Source: Streptomyces sp. NBC_00536
GTDB taxonomy: Bacteria > Actinomycetota > Actinomycetes > Streptomycetales > Streptomycetaceae
Reading direction: 5' to 3'
Length of the DNA stretch: 64,000 bases
Assembly (NCBI RefSeq): GCF_036346295.1
Contig: NZ_CP107819.1
Span: 5,580,001 to 5,644,000, forward strand
The notes under the pieces were generated by a model, which worked only from the letters and a program-made list of their open reading frames with translations, had not been told where the DNA came from and made no database searches. Position numbers and translations under genes: made by a program. Shown in pieces: positions 42,097-51,088 of the stretch (within the stretch, counting starts at the first letter, position 1; every line of letters begins with the position of its first letter).

Positions 42097-43151
42097 TTGC
42101 CGTCCTTGCGCTGCGCGTCGAAGCCGGCGCCCCAGGCGGGGACGTCGGCGGGCCGGGCCGGGTTGTCGCCGGGGAGACCGCCTCCGGGGCCGCCGGGACC
42201 CCCGGGGTGGTGTCCGGGGCCGATGGGGTGTCCGGGCAGGCCGGACGCGTGGGCGTGGTATTCGACCGAGTCGGCCGTCATGCGCATGAACGCTTCTTCC
42301 AGGGAGGCCCGCTGCGGGCTGAGTTCGTGCAGCACGATCTGGTGCTGGGCCGCCAGCTCGCCGAGCTGCTCGGAGCTCACGCCGTCGATCTCCAGGGAGC
42401 CGGTGCCCGGGACGTCGATCGCCGGGATGCCCGCCTCGTGCAGGACGTCCTTGAGCCGCTCCTGCTGCGGGGAGCGCAGGCGCACGTAACTGCGCGAGTT
42501 CTGCTGGATGAAATCGGCCATCGAGGTGTCGGCGAGCAGCCGGCCCTGGCCGATCACGACCAAATGGTCTGCGGTCAGGGCCATTTCACTCATGAGGTGG
42601 GAGGAAACGAAGATCGTCCTTCCCTCCGAGGCCAGGCCCTTCATGAGATTGCGGATCCAGAGAATTCCCTCGGGGTCCAGACCATTGACGGGTTCGTCGA
42701 ACATCAGGATTTCCGGATCACCGAGCAGCGCGGAGGCGATTCCCAGCCGCTGCCCCATGCCGAGCGAAAATCCTTTGGACTTCTTCTTGGCGACGGACGT
42801 GAGTCCGACCAGGTCAAGTACCTCGGCGACGCGGCTCGTCGGGATCCGGTTCGACTGGGCCAGGCACAAGAGGTTGTTGTAGGCGCTGCGTCCGCCGTTC
42901 ATCGCTTTCGCGTCCAGCAGCGCACCGATGTATTTCAGCGGTTCCGGCAGGTCCCGGTAGTGCTTGCCGTCGATCCTGACCGAACCACTGGTCGGGTTGT
43001 CGAGGTCGAGCATCATGCGCATGGTCGTGGACTTTCCCGCCCCGTTGGGGCCGAGGAAGCCGGTGACCACCCCCGGTCTGACCTGGAAGCTGAGGTTGTC
43101 CACGGCGGTCTTCGCGCCGAATCGTTTGGTAAGGCCCTCAAGCTCGATCAT
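42093..43151 (-). CDS. ABC transporter ATP-binding protein (system 2)
   Basis: A 352-residue ATPase with Walker A GPNGAGKST, signature FSLGMGQRLGIA, Walker B LMFDEPVNGLD and the H-loop FVSSHLMSE. The N-terminus (MIELEGLTKRFGAKTAVDNL) is almost the same as in system 1. The C-terminal tail is shorter and rich in Gly, Pro and His. No clear ribosome-binding site precedes the ATG, and the upstream hairpin at 43168-43215 lies 16 bases away. Confidence 0.93.
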   Translation of the reverse strand: MIELEGLTKRFGAKTAVDNLSFQVRPGVVTGFLGPNGAGKSTTMRMMLDLDNPTSGSVRIDGKHYRDLPEPLKYIGALLDAKAMNGGRSAYNNLLCLAQSNRIPTSRVAEVLDLVGLTSVAKKKSKGFSLGMGQRLGIASALLGDPEILMFDEPVNGLDPEGILWIRNLMKGLASEGRTIFVSSHLMSEMALTADHLVVIGQGRLLADTSMADFIQQNSRSYVRLRSPQQERLKDVLHEAGIPAIDVPGTGSLEIDGVSSEQLGELAAQHQIVLHELSPQRASLEEAFMRMTADSVEYHAHASGLPGHPIGPGHHPGGPGGPGGGLPGDNPARPADVPAWGAGFDAQRKDGK

Positions 43152-43167
43152 GCGGCCACGCTAGAGC

Positions 43168-43215
43168 GCCCCAGGGCCTTGCGCCACCTCAAAAGGTGTC
43201 ACAAGGCCCTGGGGC
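43168..43215. terminator. Double hairpin between filP and ABC system 2
   Basis: A perfect 14-bp stem (43168-43181 with 43202-43215) encloses a second small stem (CACCT/AGGTG) with loop CAAAA. Read on the minus strand it follows filP and precedes the ABC ATPase. It may be a filP terminator or a leader structure. Confidence 0.6.
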
Positions 43216-43309
43216 GTGGCATTTCGCTACCAGCGAGTAGCTTCCGTCAGGTTCGGCGCGGGTTCAGCCGGTCGGCCGAGCCCGGCGCCACCACTGTCGT
43301 GGCGGCGCG

Positions 43310-44248
43310 TCAGCGGCTCTGCTGGGCCGGAACGCCGCGGGTCACCGGCTCGTCGTCGATCGGGGAACCGGCCGCGGCCACCGCGGCGCCGGTCAGCGTC
43401 GCGAGCATCTCGCGGACGTTGGTCAGCTGCGCGTTGATGGAGTCGCGGCGGTTGGTGAGCGCCGCCAGCTCGCGCTCGGACTCGCTGCGGATGCGGTCCG
43501 CCTTTGCGTTGGCGTCGGCGACGATGTCCTCGGCCTGGCGCTGCGCGGTCTCGACGGTCTGCCGGGCGCGGCGCTCGGCGTCCGTACGGAGCTTCTCGGC
43601 CTCCAGGCGCAGCTGCTCCGCGCGGTGCTCGATCTCCGCGAGGCGCTTCTCCGCCTTGGCCTGGCGGCCCGCCAGGTCGCGCTCGGACTGCTCGCGGCGC
43701 TTGGCCAGGTTGGTCTCGAAGTCCGCGGCGGCCTGGGCGGCCTTGGCGCGGGTCTCCTCGAAGAGCGCGTCGGCCTCCTCGCGCTTGGAGGCGGCGTCCT
43801 TCTGGGCCTCGGAGCGCAGGGTGGCGGAGTCGCCCTTGGCCTTCTCGACGATGCGGACGCCCTCGTCCTCCGCCTTCGACTTGCGGTCGGCCGCGAACGA
43901 CTCGGCGTCGTTGCGCACCTGCTGGGCCGCCGACTCGGCCAGCTCACGGTGCTGCTCGGCCGCGCGGCGGGCCTCCTCGCGCAGGTCCTTCGCCTCCTCC
44001 TCGGCGAGCCGCAGGATCTTCTCGACCCGGGCGCCGAGACCGGCGTACGACGGTTCGGCGTCGTTGACCTGGGCCTGGGCATTCTGCGTTTCGAGGTGGA
44101 GCTCCTCGATCCGCTTCTCCAGGGAGTTGATGCGGGACAGGGCGCTGTCACGGTCGGCGACGATCTTGGTAATGCGGTCGTCCACCTGACCGCGGTCGTA
44201 ACCACGCCGCACGAGCTCGAAGCCGAAGGGTGAGGAAGTGTCGCTCAT
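43310..44248 (-). CDS. filP: FilP, intermediate-filament-like coiled-coil protein
   Basis: A 312-residue protein almost entirely coiled coil (long Glu/Ala/Arg/Gln heptads from about 30 to 290). The short N-terminal cap (FGFELVRRGYDRGQVDDRI) is of the DivIVA-like type. FilP of S. coelicolor forms cytoskeletal filaments behind the hyphal tip and binds DivIVA. It is adjacent to and in the same direction as scy, its known genetic and physical partner. The ATG follows a clear start with AGGAACCTC context. Confidence 0.93.
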   Translation of the reverse strand: MSDTSSPFGFELVRRGYDRGQVDDRITKIVADRDSALSRINSLEKRIEELHLETQNAQAQVNDAEPSYAGLGARVEKILRLAEEEAKDLREEARRAAEQHRELAESAAQQVRNDAESFAADRKSKAEDEGVRIVEKAKGDSATLRSEAQKDAASKREEADALFEETRAKAAQAAADFETNLAKRREQSERDLAGRQAKAEKRLAEIEHRAEQLRLEAEKLRTDAERRARQTVETAQRQAEDIVADANAKADRIRSESERELAALTNRRDSINAQLTNVREMLATLTGAAVAAAGSPIDDEPVTRGVPAQQSR

Positions 44249-44442
44249 GAGGTTCCTGTCGAATGAGACCGATGAGGTGCTACGTGAGGTGTTAAGGGGA
44301 ATCCTAGGCGCCGGAGCGGCGTGTCATCGAGTCAATCCACGTTTGATCTGGACAATGACACCCCTTTTGAGTGGCAAGGCGACAGAATGCTTGTCACTCG
44401 TTCGCCTGAACCTCCATCAGGGGCACACATTTTGTCTCCCGA

Positions 44443-47400
44443 CTAGCCCTCTGACGTCTTACCACCCGAACGAGTGGAACCCGCCGACACTCCCGCCTTC
44501 ACTCCACCCGAGGCCGGACCGGCCGCGGGCTTTCCGCCACCCGAAGGCGCCTCGAATGATTCCAACGCCTCAAGCACGTCCTGGACACGGGAGATCTCCG
44601 CCTGAATGTCCTCGCGCCTGCGCACCAGGACCTCCAGCTCACGCCGCCCCTCGTCGACCAGTTGCGTCGCCTCCGCCTGCGCCGCCGAGAGGACCTTCTC
44701 GGCCTCCCGGACCAGTTCGGCCTTCTTCTGCTCGGCCTCCTTGAGCAGCTGCTCCGCCTTGCGGACCGCCGCGATCCGGACCTTGCCGGCCTCACTGCTC
44801 GCGTCCGACACCATGGCCTTGGCCTTCGCCTCGGCCTCCTGGCTCTGCTCGGTCGCCGCCTTCACCAGCTTGTCCACGCGCTCACCGGCCGAGCGCATCT
44901 GCTCGGACGACTCCCGGCGGGCACGCTCGTGCAGCTCCTCGACCTCGGCCTCGACCCGGCCGCGCAGCTCCTCCGCCCGCTCCCTTATGGCCGACGCGTC
45001 CGTCCGCGCGCCCACCAGCAGCTCGTCCGCGTCCGTACGGGCCTTCTCCACCGTGGAGTTGCCCTCGACGGTCGCCTCCGAGGTGATCCGCGCGGCCTCC
45101 TTGCGCGCCGCGTCGACCATCGCGTCGGCCTGCTCCTCGGCCTGCGTGGTGGCCGCCAGGGCCGCCGCCTGCGCGTCCGAAGTGAGCTTCTCCGCCTCCG
45201 CCGACGCCTCGCCGATGAGCCGGTCCACCTGCTCCGCGGCCTCGCTGCGGCGCTTGTTGGCCGCCTGCCGGGCCTCGTCCAGCACCCGCTCCGACTCGGT
45301 ACGGGCCTCCGCGCGCACCCGCTCCGCCTCTGCGGCCGCCTCCGCCTTGACCCGCTCCGCCCCGTCCCGGGTCCGGGTCGCGTGCTCCTGCGCCGAAGCC
45401 AGCGACTCGGACGCCTCGGCGCGCAGCCGCTCGGCCTCGTTCGCGGCCTCGCCGACCGTACGTTCGTTGTCCTTGCGGGTCAGCTCCGTGAGGCGGGCCG
45501 CCTCCGCGGAGGCCTCGCCGATGAGCCGGTCCGCCTGCTCGGCCGCCTCGGACCGCAGACGGCCCGCCTCGGCACGCGCCTCGTCCAGGGTCTGCTCGGA
45601 CTCGCGCTCCGCCGAAGCCAGCGTCTCGGCGGCGGCGAGCGTGACCCGCTCCGCCTCGGCGGTGGCCTCGCCGATGATCCGGCCGCCCTCCGCGCGGGAG
45701 TCGTCCAGGACCCCGGCCGCCTCGGTACGCAGCCGCTCGGACTCCGTGGTCGCCTCGGCGATGAGGTGGTCGGCCTGTTCGGCGGCTTCGGTGCGCAGGC
45801 GTCCGGCTTCGGTGCGGGCCTCGTCGAGGGTGTCCGCCGCTTCGGCGCGGGTCGCGTCCGCCGCGGCCACCGCTTCGGTGGTGAGCCGCTCGGCCTCGGC
45901 CGCGGCCTCGCCGACCGTACGCTCGTTGGCCGCGCGGGTCTCCTCCGTGAGCCGCTCCGCCTCGGCGGTGGCTTCGGTGATGAGGTGGTCGGCCTGTTCG
46001 GCGGCTTCGGTGCGCAGTCGTCCGGCTTCGGTGCGGGCCTCGTCGAGGGTGTCCGCGGCCTCGGCGCGGGTCGCGTCCGCCGCGGCCAGCGCCTCGGTCG
46101 TGAGCCGCTCCGCCTCCGCGGCGGCCTCGCCGACGGTCAGCGCGTTCGCGGCCAGGGTCTGCTCGGTGTGCGCCTCGGCCCGCTCCGTCGCCTCGGCGAC
46201 GATCCGCGCGCCCTCGGCGCGCGCGGCCTCCAGCGACTCCGCGGCCTCCCCGCGGATGCGGTTGGCGTCGTCACGGGCGTCGGCACGGGTCCGCGAGGCG
46301 TCCCGCTCGGACGCGGCCAGCGCGTCCGTGGCCTCGGTGCGCACCCGCTGCGCGTACTCCGCGGTGTCCGAGCGCAGCTGCTCGGCCTCGGCGATCGCGT
46401 CCCCGACGGTCCGCTCGGCCAGCGCCTTCGCCGCGTCGGTCTCGACCCGGGCCTCGCCGCGGATCCGGTTCGCGTCCTCGGTGGCCCGCTCCCGCTCGGC
46501 GTAGGCGTCGGAACGGACCCGGTCCGCCTCCTCCTGCGCCTCGGTCTTCGTGCGCTCCGCGGCGTGGTCCGCCGCACTGCGCAGCCCGGCGACCTCTTCC
46601 TCGGCCTGCTCGTGCAGCCCCGCCACGGCGTCGCGCACCTGCTGCGCGGTCGCCTCGGCGGCCGAGACCACCTCGGAGGCGCGCCGCTCGGCCTCCTCGG
46701 TCAGCCAGACCGCCTCGGCCGTGGCCTCCTCCGAGCGCTTGCGGGCCTGCGCCAGCAGCTCCTCGCTCTGCTCACGGGCCTGCGCCCGCTCGCTGTCCGC
46801 GTCCGTACGGGCCGACGCCAGGGTCTCCTCGGCCTCCCGGCGACGCCGGGCGGCCTCCTCCTGCGCGGCGGCCAGCGCCTCCGCGGCCTCCTCGGCGACC
46901 CGCTCGGCCGCCGCCTTCGCCTCGGCGCGCAGCCGGTTCGCGGTCTCCTGCGCCTCGGTGCGCAGCCGTTCGGCCTCGGTCTCCGCCTCGGTGCGCAGCC
47001 GCACCCCGGCCTGCTCCGCCTCGGCGCGGGCCTGCCCGGCCTCCTCGGCGGCTTCGGTGCGCAGCCGCGCGGCCTCCGCCTCCGCCTGCGCCTGCAGGGT
47101 GCGGATCCGTTCCGCCGACTCGGCGCGCAGCCGGTCGCTCTCCTCGGTGGTCTCCCGGCGGATGCTCTCCGCCGCCGCACGGGCGTCGCGCAGCGCCTGC
47201 TCGGCGCCCGCGAGCCGGCCCTCGGCGTCCTCGTGCAGCCGGACCAGCTCGGTGTCGGCCTCGGCGCGCTTCGCCGCCAGGGCCCGGTCGGTCTCCTCGC
47301 GGCGCGCGGCCACGGCCGCCTCCGCCTCGGCGCGCAGCGCCTCGGCCTCTTCCTGGGCCTCGGCGCGCAGCCGCTCGGCCTCGGCGCGGGTGCGCTCCAG

Positions 47401-48975
47401 GGTCTCCTCGGCCTGCCGCCGCAGCGTGGTGGCGCGCTCGACGGCCTCGCCGCGCACCCGCTCGCTCTCCGCGGTCGCCCCGCCGCGCAGCTCGTCGGCG
47501 TCCGCCTTGGACTTGCCGAGCAGCTCCTCGGCGGTCCGGGCCGCCTCCTCGATCTGCTGGACGGCCTCGCGGCGCGCCTCGCCGCGGATCCGCTCACCCT
47601 CGGCGACGGCCTCGGCGCGCAGCTGCTCGGCCTCGCCGCGCAGCCGCCGGGCGTCCGCCTGCAGCTCGACCGTGCGGGCCCGGTACTCCTCGGTGTCGTC
47701 CTTCGCCGCGCCCTTCAGCTCGTCGGCGGTGGCAGCGGCCTGGGCGCGCAGCCGCTCGGCCTCCGCCTCGGCCTCGCCGCGGATCCGCTCCGCCTCCTCG
47801 GAGGCGGCCCGGGTGGTCGCGCGGGCGTCCTCGGACGCCTTGTTGAGTACGTCCTCGGCGGCGCGCGCCGCCTTCGCGAGCTGGGCGGCGGTGTCCTCGG
47901 CGGCGGCCGTACGGGCCTGGTCGCCGGCCTCGGCGGTCACCCGCTCGACCTCGCCGCGGGCATCGGCCAGCAGCTGCTCGGCCTCGGCCTTGAGGACCTC
48001 GGCCTCCTTGGTGGCCTCGCCGACCAGCCGGGCGACCTGCTCCTTGGCGGTGCGGGTGCGCTGCTCGTTGACGGACTCCACCGACGCCAGCTGGCGCGAA
48101 GCGCTCTCCTTGGCGTCACTGAGCACGCGCTCCGCCTCGGAGCGGGCCTCGCGCAGCGCGCCGTCGGCCTCCTGCACCCGCTGCTCGGCCACCCGGCCGA
48201 GGTCCAGGGTCTGCTGCCGGGTCTGCTCGGCCTCGGCGGAGGTGGTGCTGCGCAGCCGCTCGGCGTGCTCGGTGGCCTCCTGGGCCTGCGCGGAGGCGGC
48301 GGTCAGCAGCCGCTCGGCCTCCTTGCGGGCCCGCAGCAGGGTGGCCTCGGCCTCCGTACGGGAGGACTCCGCGTCGGCGGTCAGCCGGCGGCGGGCCTCC
48401 TCGGCGAGCCGGGCGGCCTCGGTGCGGGCCGCGTTCAGGGACTGCTCGGCCTCGGCGCGGGACTCCTCCATGAGCCGGCGGGCCTGGGCCTCCGTACGGG
48501 CGCGCAGCTGCTCGGCCCAGGCCACGTTCTCGTTGACGTGGGCCTCGACCGTCTGGCGACGCTCGTTCAGTTCCTGGTCCAGGCGCTGGCGCCGGTTGAC
48601 GGCCTCGCTGTGGAGCTCGGCCTGCAGGCGTGCCTGGTGCTCGGCGTGCTCCTGGAGGATGCGCTGGGTCTGGGCCCGGGCGTCGCGCAGTTCGCGTTCG
48701 GCGTCCGAACGCATCTGATCGGCCTGGATCTGGGCATTGCGGAGCAGCTGCTCCGCCTGGTAGCCCATGTCCGCGCCGTCGTAGGCGGGGCGGGACGCGA
48801 GACTGCGGCGTACCTCATGGAGCTTGGCGCGCAGCACCTCGACCTGGTATCCCAGGTCCTCGGCGTGCTGGACGGCCTTCCCGCGCTCCTTCTTCAGCCG
48901 CTCCATCTCGGCCTCGAACCGCGAGAGATGGTCGGCCTCGGCCTGATGGCTCTCCTGGCTTTCGTAGCCCCGCAC
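44443..48975 (-). CDS. scy: Scy, giant coiled-coil organiser of the hyphal tip
   Basis: A 1510-residue coiled-coil protein made mostly of Ala, Glu, Arg, Thr and Asp in repeats of about 51 residues and hendecads. The N-terminal part (LSRFEAEMERLKKERGKAV, HAEDLGYQVEVLRAKLHEV) is the conserved DivIVA-like segment. Scy gathers DivIVA and FilP at the apex and sets sites of new tips. The published S. coelicolor protein is about 1326 residues from memory; a 219-base tandem duplication (45700-46137) accounts for part of the excess. GTG 48975 (VRGYESQ) is preferred; TTG 49017 and GTG 49011 are alternatives. Confidence 0.92.
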   Translation of the reverse strand: MRGYESQESHQAEADHLSRFEAEMERLKKERGKAVQHAEDLGYQVEVLRAKLHEVRRSLASRPAYDGADMGYQAEQLLRNAQIQADQMRSDAERELRDARAQTQRILQEHAEHQARLQAELHSEAVNRRQRLDQELNERRQTVEAHVNENVAWAEQLRARTEAQARRLMEESRAEAEQSLNAARTEAARLAEEARRRLTADAESSRTEAEATLLRARKEAERLLTAASAQAQEATEHAERLRSTTSAEAEQTRQQTLDLGRVAEQRVQEADGALREARSEAERVLSDAKESASRQLASVESVNEQRTRTAKEQVARLVGEATKEAEVLKAEAEQLLADARGEVERVTAEAGDQARTAAAEDTAAQLAKAARAAEDVLNKASEDARATTRAASEEAERIRGEAEAEAERLRAQAAATADELKGAAKDDTEEYRARTVELQADARRLRGEAEQLRAEAVAEGERIRGEARREAVQQIEEAARTAEELLGKSKADADELRGGATAESERVRGEAVERATTLRRQAEETLERTRAEAERLRAEAQEEAEALRAEAEAAVAARREETDRALAAKRAEADTELVRLHEDAEGRLAGAEQALRDARAAAESIRRETTEESDRLRAESAERIRTLQAQAEAEAARLRTEAAEEAGQARAEAEQAGVRLRTEAETEAERLRTEAQETANRLRAEAKAAAERVAEEAAEALAAAQEEAARRRREAEETLASARTDADSERAQAREQSEELLAQARKRSEEATAEAVWLTEEAERRASEVVSAAEATAQQVRDAVAGLHEQAEEEVAGLRSAADHAAERTKTEAQEEADRVRSDAYAERERATEDANRIRGEARVETDAAKALAERTVGDAIAEAEQLRSDTAEYAQRVRTEATDALAASERDASRTRADARDDANRIRGEAAESLEAARAEGARIVAEATERAEAHTEQTLAANALTVGEAAAEAERLTTEALAAADATRAEAADTLDEARTEAGRLRTEAAEQADHLITEATAEAERLTEETRAANERTVGEAAAEAERLTTEAVAAADATRAEAADTLDEARTEAGRLRTEAAEQADHLIAEATTESERLRTEAAGVLDDSRAEGGRIIGEATAEAERVTLAAAETLASAERESEQTLDEARAEAGRLRSEAAEQADRLIGEASAEAARLTELTRKDNERTVGEAANEAERLRAEASESLASAQEHATRTRDGAERVKAEAAAEAERVRAEARTESERVLDEARQAANKRRSEAAEQVDRLIGEASAEAEKLTSDAQAAALAATTQAEEQADAMVDAARKEAARITSEATVEGNSTVEKARTDADELLVGARTDASAIRERAEELRGRVEAEVEELHERARRESSEQMRSAGERVDKLVKAATEQSQEAEAKAKAMVSDASSEAGKVRIAAVRKAEQLLKEAEQKKAELVREAEKVLSAAQAEATQLVDEGRRELEVLVRRREDIQAEISRVQDVLEALESFEAPSGGGKPAAGPASGGVKAGVSAGSTRSGGKTSEG
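45700..46137 (-). repeat. 219-base tandem duplication inside scy
   Basis: Two consecutive units of 73 codons (46137-45919 and 45918-45700) encode TVGEAAAEAERLTTEA-x-AAADATRAEAAD and onward. The first 57 residues differ at only two positions, and the DNA is nearly identical over the central 150 bases. A recent in-frame duplication is the simplest explanation. Confidence 0.85.
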
Positions 48976-49277
48976 AGCGCGGTCCCATCCGTCCCCTGGT
49001 CGCAAGCTCACTCCCAAATGAGCATCGTCCGCCCGCTGAACGACGCCCCCGGGGGAATGGTGTCAGATGACGGGCCAAGGCCCACAGGCCCCGACCCCTC
49101 GCGCACCGAACCCCGGCCGAGCCATGGCCACTCTACCGGCCGGGGAAAGGCGACATCAGTGCGCTCTTGCGGGGACCCCCGGGCCCCGGTCTTGTGCAAT
49201 TCCCTCTTCGGGTCCGCTGTACGGCGATTTGCGGTGTTCGAATGTATGTGTCCGAGAGCCCGCGTACCGTCGTCGAA
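48976..49277. other. Divergent region between scy and tnpB
   Basis: About 300 bases that must carry the scy promoter and the left side of the tnpB element. The only visible structure is a CCCCCGGGGG palindrome at 49046-49055. I could not place a transposon left end. Confidence 0.4.
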
Positions 49278-50492
49278 GTGAAGCTCGTGGTGCAGGTCAA
49301 GCTGTTGCCGACGGTGGCGCAGGAGGTGGCGCTCGCGGCGACCTTGCGCGCCTGCAACGAAGCGGGCTCGTGGGTGAGCGAGGTGGCGGTCGAGCGGGAC
49401 ACGTACCGGAACTTCGACCTGCGCAAGCACGTCTACACCGAGATCAAGGCCAGGTGGGGTCTGGGAGCGCAGGCCGCCCAGCATGTGATCAAGAAAACGT
49501 GCGATGCGTATACGACGCTGAGGGCGAACCTGCGGACCGGCAAACTGGGTCGGCCCGGGTCGGAGCGCCACCGCCGGGCGTCGCAGACGCCGATCGGATT
49601 CCGGACGTCCGCGGCTCAGCCGTACGACGACCGGATGCTGTCGTGGCAGGTGGATGCGCGGACGGTCTCGATCTGGACCACCAGCGGGCGGATGAAGGAC
49701 GTTGCTTTCACGGGCGGCCCGGAACAGCTCGCCACCCTTGCTCTGTACCGCAAGGGCGAGTCGGATCTGCTGTACCGGGACGGAGCCTGGTTCCTGCTCG
49801 CGACCTGCGAGGTGCCCGAGGCGGAGCTGAACACGGAGCCGGTGGACTTTCTGGGCGTGGATCTGGGCGTCGTCAACGTCGCCACCACCTCGGACGGCGA
49901 GATCATGGCCGGACGTCGCCTCAATCGCCTGCGCGAACGGGACCTGAAATTACGGGCCAAGCTGCAACGCAAGGGAACCAAGTCCGCGAGGCGTCGCGCA
50001 CAGCGAAGGCGGCGCAAGGAGGCCCGGCGCAGCCGGGACGTCAATCACAAAATCGCGAAGCGCATCGTGGCCGAGGCTGAACGCACCGGACGCGGGATCG
50101 GTCTGGAGAACCTGACCGGGATCCGTGAACGGGTACGGCTGAGGAAGCCCCAACGGGCCATGGTGCACTCCTGGGCCTTCGCTCAACTGGGGGAGTTCAT
50201 CGCGTACAAGGCCCGCCGAACGGGAGTGCCGGTGGTGTACGTCGATCCGGCGTACACCTCCCGCACCTGCGCCGAATGCGGGCACGTGGACAAGGCGAAC
50301 CGGGTCTCACAGGCCCGGTTCGTGTGCCGGTCGTGCGGATTCGTTGATCACGCAGACCGCAACGGCTCCCGCAACATCCGCGCACGCGCGCAGATGCTGT
50401 GGCGAAGCGGGGCCCCGTCAACGGCCCCAGCCATTCCGGAACGCCGGGTGGCCGGACGCGGACGGCACACCACAGCCGGTGGTGTGCCGTAA
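49278..50492 (+). CDS. tnpB: IS605-family RNA-guided nuclease TnpB (OrfB)
   Basis: A 404-residue TnpB, the RuvC-type nuclease carried by IS200/IS605 elements and the ancestor of Cas12. The catalytic triad is intact: Asp195 in FLGVDLGVVN, Glu277 in GIGLENLTGI and Asp360 in VDHADRNGSRN. The zinc finger is CAECGHVDK with CRSCGF. An Arg-rich segment (SARRRAQRRRRKEARRSR) precedes the second motif. No tnpA is nearby, so this is a solitary TnpB. Codon 225 is TTA (49950-49952), which in Streptomyces needs bldA tRNA. GTG 49278 (VKLVVQVKLLPT) is the family start; an ATG at 49242 is in frame. Confidence 0.92.
   Translation: MKLVVQVKLLPTVAQEVALAATLRACNEAGSWVSEVAVERDTYRNFDLRKHVYTEIKARWGLGAQAAQHVIKKTCDAYTTLRANLRTGKLGRPGSERHRRASQTPIGFRTSAAQPYDDRMLSWQVDARTVSIWTTSGRMKDVAFTGGPEQLATLALYRKGESDLLYRDGAWFLLATCEVPEAELNTEPVDFLGVDLGVVNVATTSDGEIMAGRRLNRLRERDLKLRAKLQRKGTKSARRRAQRRRRKEARRSRDVNHKIAKRIVAEAERTGRGIGLENLTGIRERVRLRKPQRAMVHSWAFAQLGEFIAYKARRTGVPVVYVDPAYTSRTCAECGHVDKANRVSQARFVCRSCGFVDHADRNGSRNIRARAQMLWRSGAPSTAPAIPERRVAGRGRHTTAGGVP
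50462..50490 (+). repeat. Right-end hairpin of the tnpB element
   Basis: A perfect 12-bp stem (50462-50473 with 50479-50490, loop agccg) spans the final tnpB codons and ends two bases before the end of the stop. In IS605 elements a hairpin here marks the right end and forms the scaffold of the guide RNA. The sequence following 50492 would then be the guide. Confidence 0.6.
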
Positions 50493-50507
50493 CGCAAGCC
50501 CATCGCT

Positions 50508-50951
50508 CTAATGATGGGTGGTTGACGGCTCGGGGTTGGCGGTGACCAGTTCCGTGAGGACGCCGTGGCAGTCCTTGGGGTGCAGGAAGGTGATCCGGGA
50601 GTCCATGGAGCCCCTGCGCGGCTCGTCGTAGAGGACGCGGACGCCCTTGCCGCGGATGGCCTCGGAGTCCCCGTCGACGTCCTCGGTGCCGAAGGCGATG
50701 TGGTGCACGCCCTCGCCGTTCTTGGCCAGCCACTTGCCGACCGCGGAGTCCTCCCGGGTGGGCTCCAGGAGCTGGATGTAGGAGGCGCCGCCGTCCGAGG
50801 TCCCGTTGATCTTGAGCATGGCCTCGCGGACGCCCTGCTCCTCGTTGACCTCGGAGTGGAACACCTCGAAGCCGTACGTGGCACGGTAGAACTCGACGGT
50901 CTTGTCCAGGTCGAAGCAGGCGATCCCGATGTGGTCGATTCTTGTCAGCAT
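50508..50951 (-). CDS. mce: Methylmalonyl-CoA epimerase
   Basis: A 147-residue vicinal-oxygen-chelate enzyme that interconverts 2R- and 2S-methylmalonyl-CoA. The metal ligands are in [22 protein letters not shown] and the glutamate of GVLTELV. ATG 50951 gives the canonical start MLTRIDHIG. The last residues (PEPSTTHH) run to within 16 bases of the tnpB stop, so the tail may have been shaped by the insertion. It feeds adenosylcobalamin-dependent methylmalonyl-CoA mutase in propionate use and polyketide precursor supply. Confidence 0.94.
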   Translation of the reverse strand: MLTRIDHIGIACFDLDKTVEFYRATYGFEVFHSEVNEEQGVREAMLKINGTSDGGASYIQLLEPTREDSAVGKWLAKNGEGVHHIAFGTEDVDGDSEAIRGKGVRVLYDEPRRGSMDSRITFLHPKDCHGVLTELVTANPEPSTTHH

Positions 50952-51088
50952 GGGACCAGTGCACTCTGGAGGAGGGCGGTCACGCAACGTGCCAGCGATC
51001 ACACCCACACCCCGGTGACGGCGCGGGTACCGCTCAGTACATTCGGGTAAACCCTCGTTCACTCCTCTCATCCAAGGGGCTGTGCCTC

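Noticed and set aside
44662..49281. A 1539-codon open frame on the + strand opposite scy
   Set aside because: It is the mirror of a high-GC repetitive gene. Its composition is Leu/Gly/Arg with no domain, and the scy frame has the coiled-coil pattern and conserved ends.
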